Shown piece by piece: positions 63,873 through 64,000 of a DNA stretch of 64,000 bases. The translations under genes and the position numbers were made by a program. Below the pieces are notes generated by a model. It worked only from the letters and a program-made list of their open reading frames with translations, was not told where the DNA came from and did no database searches. The DNA is from Methylomicrobium sp051061015 (GTDB taxonomy: Bacteria; Pseudomonadota; Gammaproteobacteria; Methylococcales; Methylomonadaceae), in assembly GCA_051061015.1 (NCBI GenBank), contig JBPFEG010000055.1:80509-144508 (forward strand), in the 5' to 3' direction. How positions within the stretch are numbered: position 1 is the stretch's first letter; each line of letters starts with the position of its first letter.

Positions 63873-64000
63873 TCATAAGATAGCCGCCCACAGGGCGATA
63901 CACCGAATTTGCACAGCGGCCAAGAACGAAGCGGTGTTCTTGGCATAACGGCTCGCAATTCCTCGCCAGCGCTTGAGGTGCAAGAACGCGTTTTCCACCA
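63873..64000 (-). mobile_element. IS5-family transposase, C-terminal end (rest outside window)
   Basis: The minus strand from the window edge reads VENAFLHLKRWRGIASRYAK, then NTASFLAAVQIRCIALWAAI and L, followed by TGA at 63873-63875. The LKRWRGIA.RY.K....FLAAV.....I.LW pattern is the characteristic C-terminus of IS5-family DDE transposases. Only the last 42 codons are visible. Confidence 0.85.

Noticed and set aside
1..64000. CRISPR arrays, rRNA and tRNA genes, replication origin
   Set aside because: No spaced direct repeats, no rRNA-like sequence, and no cloverleaf or clustered DnaA boxes noticed by eye. A tRNA scan would be needed to exclude single tRNA genes fully.

Overview
The window is a stretch of gammaproteobacterial chromosome, almost entirely coding. 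The gene orders nudJ-mnmA-purB, clpS-clpA/infA/bpt-aat-trxB/ftsK, lipA-lipB-ybeD-dacA-rlpA-mltB-rodA-mrdA and mreBCD, plus an Rsd/AlgQ protein, point to Gammaproteobacteria. A FadL/OmpP1 porin, a MauG-like dihaem cytochrome and the general protein style would fit a methanotroph-like member (Methylococcales), but no methane or methanol oxidation gene lies here, so that placement is inference.

Layout. 1-4.9 kb (+): end of folE, hemH, a membrane-anchored MutS-type ATPase, purT and a small lytic transglycosylase. 4.9-8.1 kb (-): two frameshifted YeeE/YedE transporter genes, a FadL-family outer-membrane protein and a class II aldolase. 8.1-9.1 kb (+): an Xre/MbcA-RES toxin-antitoxin pair. 9.1-13.2 kb: a divergent pair of c-type cytochrome genes and an unknown membrane protein. 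13.2-24.5 kb (-): one long cell-envelope and lipoylation cluster, mreB-mreC-mreD-mrdA-rodA-mltB-rlpA-dacA-dat-ybeD-lipB-lipA. 24.7-28.5 kb (+): gatCAB and rsd/algQ. 28.6-35.7 kb: a giant UPF0182 membrane protein, a secondary EF-G, a second lytic transglycosylase and a small membrane protein. 35.7-39.6 kb (-): a small-GTPase/roadblock signalling module beside a phosphoesterase whose N-terminal half looks kinase-like; this is the least explained part of the window. 40.1-48.3 kb: ftsK with a tiny membrane-protein gene, trxB, then an N-degron set (aat, bpt, clpA, clpS) around infA. 48.5-54.2 kb (+): nudJ, mnmA, purB, a SpmA-SpmB fusion and mtaB. 54.2-57.9 kb: an oligosaccharide flippase, a GDP-mannose mannosyl hydrolase and glnS. 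58.2-62.9 kb (-): an HDOD histidine kinase followed by a REC-PAS-PAS-GGDEF-EAL regulator. 62.9-64 kb: AT-rich, mostly non-coding DNA with hairpins, ending in the 3' end of an IS5-family transposase next to the tail of a small secreted-type protein.

How the genes work together. MreBCD, RodA, PBP2, MltB, RlpA and PBP5 form the elongation machinery of the sidewall, and the embedded D-amino-acid aminotransferase could supply D-amino acids for the same wall. LipB and LipA make protein-bound lipoate. Aat and Bpt add destabilising N-terminal residues that ClpS passes to ClpAP. GatCAB corrects mischarged Asp-/Glu-tRNA, while MnmA and MtaB modify tRNA. Accessory or decaying DNA is limited to the YeeE remnants, the RES module and the IS-bearing right end.
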